Source: Bacillota bacterium (GTDB taxonomy: Bacteria > Bacillota > Bacilli > Bu12). From it: DNA of 64,000 nt. A program made the position numbers and the translations under genes. Of the stretch, positions 61,121 to 64,000 are shown piece by piece (position 1 is the first letter of the stretch; every line of letters begins with the position of its first letter). Where the stretch lies: contig JADBKH010000008.1 of assembly GCA_014896485.1 (NCBI GenBank), positions 18,903 to 82,902 of the forward strand. Direction: 5' to 3'. The notes beneath the pieces are model-generated. The model saw only the letters and a list, made by a program, of their open reading frames with translations. It searched no databases and had not been told where the DNA came from.

Positions 61121-62632
61121 CTATCGGGCACCAGGAGAGAAAGGCTTGGAAGAGGATGAAGCGCTCGATGGGTCGTTAGAGCGGTTGGACGATGGTTCCA
61201 AGATGCCAGCAGGCAGGGTGCGCCGCAGTAGAAAAGCAAGCGGAACGGTACAGAAACTCAACAAAGCCACGATCAGAAAGGCACGGTTGAAACTAAGGGA
61301 TGCTGCATCGATCATCGAGAATCCCTGGGCCTTCAGCTGATCGATGCGGCCGGAATAAAGACTCGTCAAAAGTGCGATGCCAAGCGCCCCACTCACCTGT
61401 CGTACCACGTTGTTGATTGCGGATGCCCGCGGAATCCACTCAGGCCGCACGGTATTTAACGCTGCCGAAGTGGCCGTCATGTTCGACATGCCCAACCCGA
61501 TTCCGCGTACCAAAAGCCAGAGCAGCATGGCCGAAAAAGAGGTCGATGGCTCCCAAAAGGCCATTCCCAATGTCGCACAGGCCACGATCAGGACCCCACT
61601 GACGACCACCCACCGGGGGCCATACTGATCAAACAAGCGACCGGCTATCGGATTGAGTACGGCGGTCGCAGCAGCGGCCGGCAACAGGAGCAAGCCGGTC
61701 TCAATCGGTGTAAACCCGAGTACACCTTGGGTGTAGAGGGGAATCAGAAAGACGCCGCCAAAGAGCCCGATGACAGTGACCGCCACCACGATCATCGCCC
61801 AGGAAAAGGTCCGCGAAGCAAACACCCGCAGCTGTAGAAGGGGCTCGTCAATCCGCAGTTCGTGGCGGACAAAAAACACAAAGCTAACGATTGCGACGAT
61901 GAAAAAGCCGACAATGGGCCCGGATGTCCAGCCCAGCTGCTTGCTTTCGTTGAAGGCGAGCAACAGGGTCACCATTCCAATGGTGGACGCGATAAAACCA
62001 GCGAAATCGAAATGTTCCTCCTTCTGGGTTGGCGTTTCACGCAGCGCCCAGGCTCCTACCCCCAGTGCCAATAATGCAACCGGTACGTTGATCAGGAAAA
62101 GCCAATGCCAGCTGGTATATTCCAAAAGATAGCCGGAAAGGGTGGGCCCAATGGCCGGCGCCACCATCGCGGAAATACCCCACAAGCCCAGTGCTGTCCC
62201 ACGCAGTTGAAACGGAACAGCGCGGTAGATGATCGTCATGCTGCTGGGCATGATGAGCGCCCCGCCAAAGGCTTGGACAATCCGAAAGAGGATGAGCATG
62301 GGCACGCTGGTCGCCAACGTACATCCAGCTGCTCCCGCTGCAAAGATCAGCAAGGCGATCAGGTAGATCCGTTTGGTCCCCCAGCGGTCGACGACAAACC
62401 CCGAAATCGGGATGATCACGCCCAGTGTGATCATGTACCCGGTGACCACCCAAGTCATCTGTGCTTCACTCGCATGAAAGATCTGCATGAGCATCGGAAT
62501 GCCTACATTAATAAGGCTGTTGTTGAGAATGACCACAAATGCGCCCAAGACAACGCCGATGACCGCCCACCAGTACGACGCCAATCCGAAGCGCTTGCGT
62601 TGCGCTTCCGTATTGGCCGAATCCACCTCCAA
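61121..62632 (-). CDS. MFS multidrug exporter, DHA2 type
   Basis: About 503 residues, 14 predicted helices. ILNNSLINVGIPMLM replaces the usual D1 motif, with GFVVDRWGTKR after helix 2, the antiporter-type WGISAMVAPAIGPTLSG in helix 5, and a Ser-rich C-terminal tail. TTG 62632 is chosen because GAGGGGGGAG lies just upstream; GTG 62659 and GTG 62626 are alternatives. It ends about 30 bases before the lactate promoter on the same strand. EmrB-like; substrate unknown. Confidence 0.88.
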   Translation of the reverse strand: MEVDSANTEAQRKRFGLASYWWAVIGVVLGAFVVILNNSLINVGIPMLMQIFHASEAQMTWVVTGYMITLGVIIPISGFVVDRWGTKRIYLIALLIFAAGAAGCTLATSVPMLILFRIVQAFGGALIMPSSMTIIYRAVPFQLRGTALGLWGISAMVAPAIGPTLSGYLLEYTSWHWLFLINVPVALLALGVGAWALRETPTQKEEHFDFAGFIASTIGMVTLLLAFNESKQLGWTSGPIVGFFIVAIVSFVFFVRHELRIDEPLLQLRVFASRTFSWAMIVVAVTVIGLFGGVFLIPLYTQGVLGFTPIETGLLLLPAAAATAVLNPIAGRLFDQYGPRWVVVSGVLIVACATLGMAFWEPSTSFSAMLLWLLVRGIGLGMSNMTATSAALNTVRPEWIPRASAINNVVRQVSGALGIALLTSLYSGRIDQLKAQGFSMIDAASLSFNRAFLIVALLSFCTVPLAFLLRRTLPAGILEPSSNRSNDPSSASSSSKPFSPGAR

Positions 62633-62746
62633 CCTGCACTCCCCCCTCACGTTTCTCACCTAACCATAACAGAAACGCGCGCAGAACGCTTTCTGCGCGC
62701 ACACCATTATCGATGGGCAATCCTCACTTCGCCGAATTCGCCGCCC

Positions 62747-63751
62747 TTACGAACGGCTTGGCGCACTCTGACGCTCGATCATCCAGGAAGGATAGGATTT
62801 TGGTGGACGTGAAACCTCTTCGAGCATCTCTATCTCGTCATTGGACAGCTGAAGTTCCAGGCTGCGTAAGTTATCCTCCAACTGCTCCGGTTTGCGTGCT
62901 CCAAGGATCACAGCGGTCACCCCCGCTCGTTCGCGCACCCAAGCTAAAGCGACGCTGGCCATAGAAGTATGGTGGACTTCCGCAACTTGATGGAGAGGCT
63001 CGAGAACAGAAAATCCGCGGTTCTGATCAAAATAGGGGAACCAAAAATTTCCACGGTCGCCAAAGCGTGTTCCCTTTTCCGCTTCTTCGCGATTCTTGTA
63101 TTTACCACTCAAAAAGCCTCCGGAAAGCGGGCTCCACACCAGTATGCCGATTCCTTCCGCTTGACAGGCCGGTATCACCTCTGCCTCGATATCCCGATTG
63201 ACCAAGCTGTAGTGCATCTGTGCCGAAATAAAGGGCGTCCAGCCATTTTCTCGGCTCTTATGCTGTGCTTGAACGATCTGCCAAGCGGCATAGTTCGAAA
63301 GACCAATGTAGCGCACCTTGCCCGATTCCACGAGGCGATCCAGCGCTTCGAGCGTCTCTTCAATCGGCGTTTCCCTGTCCCATCGATGCACTTGGTAGAG
63401 ATCGACGTAATCGGTTCGCAATCGGCGAAGGCTGGCCTCAGCAGCTGCAAAAATGCGCTGCTTTGTAAGGCCCATCTCATTCCACGAGGGATCAATGGAG
63501 CCACGCACCTTGGTAGCAATAAAGACACGGCTTCGACGCCCATCCAACGTCTGACCGAGGATTTCTTCTGCCCGGCCATTGCTATACAGGTCTGCAGTAT
63601 CAAAAAAGTTGATACCCGCGTCCAATGCCTGATCGATCATCCGCCGAGCCGTTGCCTCGTCTGTCCCCCAACCCGCTTCTCCAAACGTCATTGTGCCCAA
63701 GCAGTACGGCGGCACCTTTAAACCACTGTGACCCAAATGCCGATAGATCAA
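62747..63751 (-). CDS. Aldo/keto reductase
   Basis: NADPH-dependent carbonyl reductase of 334 residues with the TIM-barrel AKR fold. The catalytic tetrad is visible: Asp and Tyr in NFFDTADLYSNGRAEE, Lys in FIATKVRG, His in DLYQVHRWD. YIGLSNYAAWQI and the cofactor phosphate-binding end VILGARKPEQLEDNL are typical of the AKR11/YajO-like group. ATG 63751 has AAGGAGG upstream. The natural substrate is unknown. Confidence 0.93.
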   Translation of the reverse strand: MIYRHLGHSGLKVPPYCLGTMTFGEAGWGTDEATARRMIDQALDAGINFFDTADLYSNGRAEEILGQTLDGRRSRVFIATKVRGSIDPSWNEMGLTKQRIFAAAEASLRRLRTDYVDLYQVHRWDRETPIEETLEALDRLVESGKVRYIGLSNYAAWQIVQAQHKSRENGWTPFISAQMHYSLVNRDIEAEVIPACQAEGIGILVWSPLSGGFLSGKYKNREEAEKGTRFGDRGNFWFPYFDQNRGFSVLEPLHQVAEVHHTSMASVALAWVRERAGVTAVILGARKPEQLEDNLRSLELQLSNDEIEMLEEVSRPPKSYPSWMIERQSAPSRS

Positions 63752-63817
63752 GAGAGCGCCTCCTTTGGGTACATACAGCTTCTAAGGCAGTCAGGCCACC
63801 TGGGATTGTAGCATTTA

Positions 63818-63867
63818 TGCTAAAACCACGTTCGCATTTTTTGCGAAACCAGTGTAAAAATTTAGCA
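63818..63867. repeat. Nested inverted repeats in an AT-rich intergenic region
   Basis: Outer arms TGCTAAA (63818-63824) and TTTAGCA (63861-63867) enclose a hairpin TTCGCA-TTTTT-TGCGAA (63831-63847). It could be a terminator for the gene entering from the right or an operator before the aldo/keto reductase. The rest of 63752-63892 has no feature I can name. Confidence 0.5.
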
Positions 63868-63892
63868 CCTTGTCTCTCATTTAGGTTCTGCA

Positions 63893-64000
63893 TTAAGTCT
63901 TAGACCAAATGACATCTTCTGCCTTTACCGGTTTAATAACCCCGAATTTAACCCCTGCGTCAATAACTGGTTGTAAAAGTTTTGGATCAGGCATTACACT
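63893..64000 (-). CDS. 3' end of a gene cut by the window edge
   Basis: Reading leftward from 64000 there are 35 codons and a TAA: MPDPKLLQPVIDAGVKFG, then VIKPVKAEDVIWSK near the end. The pattern resembles the C-terminus of NMT1/SsuA-type ABC solute-binding proteins, where a VIDAGVKFGVI-like helix is common, but 35 residues are too few to be sure. The codons are AT-rich (AAA, TTA, GTT, ATT), unlike the rest of the window. Confidence 0.5.
   Translation of the reverse strand, partial: SVMPDPKLLQPVIDAGVKFGVIKPVKAEDVIWSKT

Noticed and set aside
1..64000. CRISPR arrays, insertion sequences, prophage, toxin-antitoxin or anti-phage defence genes
   Set aside because: I found no regular spaced repeats, transposase, integrase or recognisable defence protein; tRNA genes show no flanking attachment-site duplication that I could see.

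Overview
The window is chromosomal DNA of roughly 57% GC from an endospore-forming member of the Bacillota (Firmicutes). Supporting signs are the spore-coat genes cotJB-cotJC, a T-box leader in front of thrS, a PhoP box in front of pstS, an HPr with both His15 and Ser46, many GTG/TTG starts behind strong AGGAGG-type ribosome binding sites, and the gene order tig-clpP-clpX. I cannot fix the genus. There is no rRNA, CRISPR array, prophage or insertion sequence.

Layout. 1-2.1 kb: thiamine salvage (thiM, cut by the left edge, and thiE) and a nitroreductase. 2.3-7.2 kb: two MFS transporters, a TauE/SafE exporter and an ACT-domain threonine dehydratase. 7.2-12.4 kb: a cytochrome c lipoprotein, an RluA pseudouridine synthase, a rhomboid protease coupled to a large membrane protein, and an MBL-fold hydrolase. 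12.5-15.9 kb: a glycerol-3-phosphate-type ABC importer (ugpA, ugpE, ugpB) without its ATPase. 15.9-20.2 kb: ddl, thrS with promoter and T-box, cotJBC. 20.3-24.8 kb: an apparently intracellular GH15 glucoamylase with a glucose-dehydrogenase-like enzyme, and an orphan pstS under a four-repeat PhoP box. 25-30 kb: tRNA-Val, a dehydrogenase broken by an in-frame stop, crcB, ilvD, small lipoproteins and DedA. 30.5-43.5 kb: a PHP phosphoesterase, a class A penicillin-binding protein, two SDR enzymes, a LysM protein, a DHA2 exporter, isoaspartyl peptidase, NUDIX hydrolase, quinone oxidoreductase, HPr, a class-III aminotransferase and a pterin dehydratase. 43.6-49.9 kb: nine tRNA genes in four transcription units around a polysaccharide deacetylase, clpX, clpP and tig. 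49.9-61.1 kb: a nine-gene leftward lactate operon behind a TTGACA promoter. 61.1-64 kb: a DHA2 exporter, an aldo/keto reductase and the AT-rich end of a further gene.

The lactate operon (glcE, truncated glcF, glcD, glcD, glcF, larA, larE, larB/larC fusion, lctP) is the most notable region. Its design is import of lactate, racemisation by nickel-pincer LarA, and oxidation of D-lactate by a GlcDEF-type flavin/iron-sulfur complex. However, larE has a one-base frameshift, larB and larC look fused by a deletion that removed the core of both, and a truncated second glcF remains very similar to the full one. Either the lactate-racemase branch is decaying in this strain or the assembly is faulty there; both are testable.

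The other observations I rate highest are a thrS T-box whose terminator-like hairpin lacks a U tract but could switch a Shine-Dalgarno-sequestering hairpin, the PhoP box at the orphan pstS, and the glucoamylase/glucose dehydrogenase operon.
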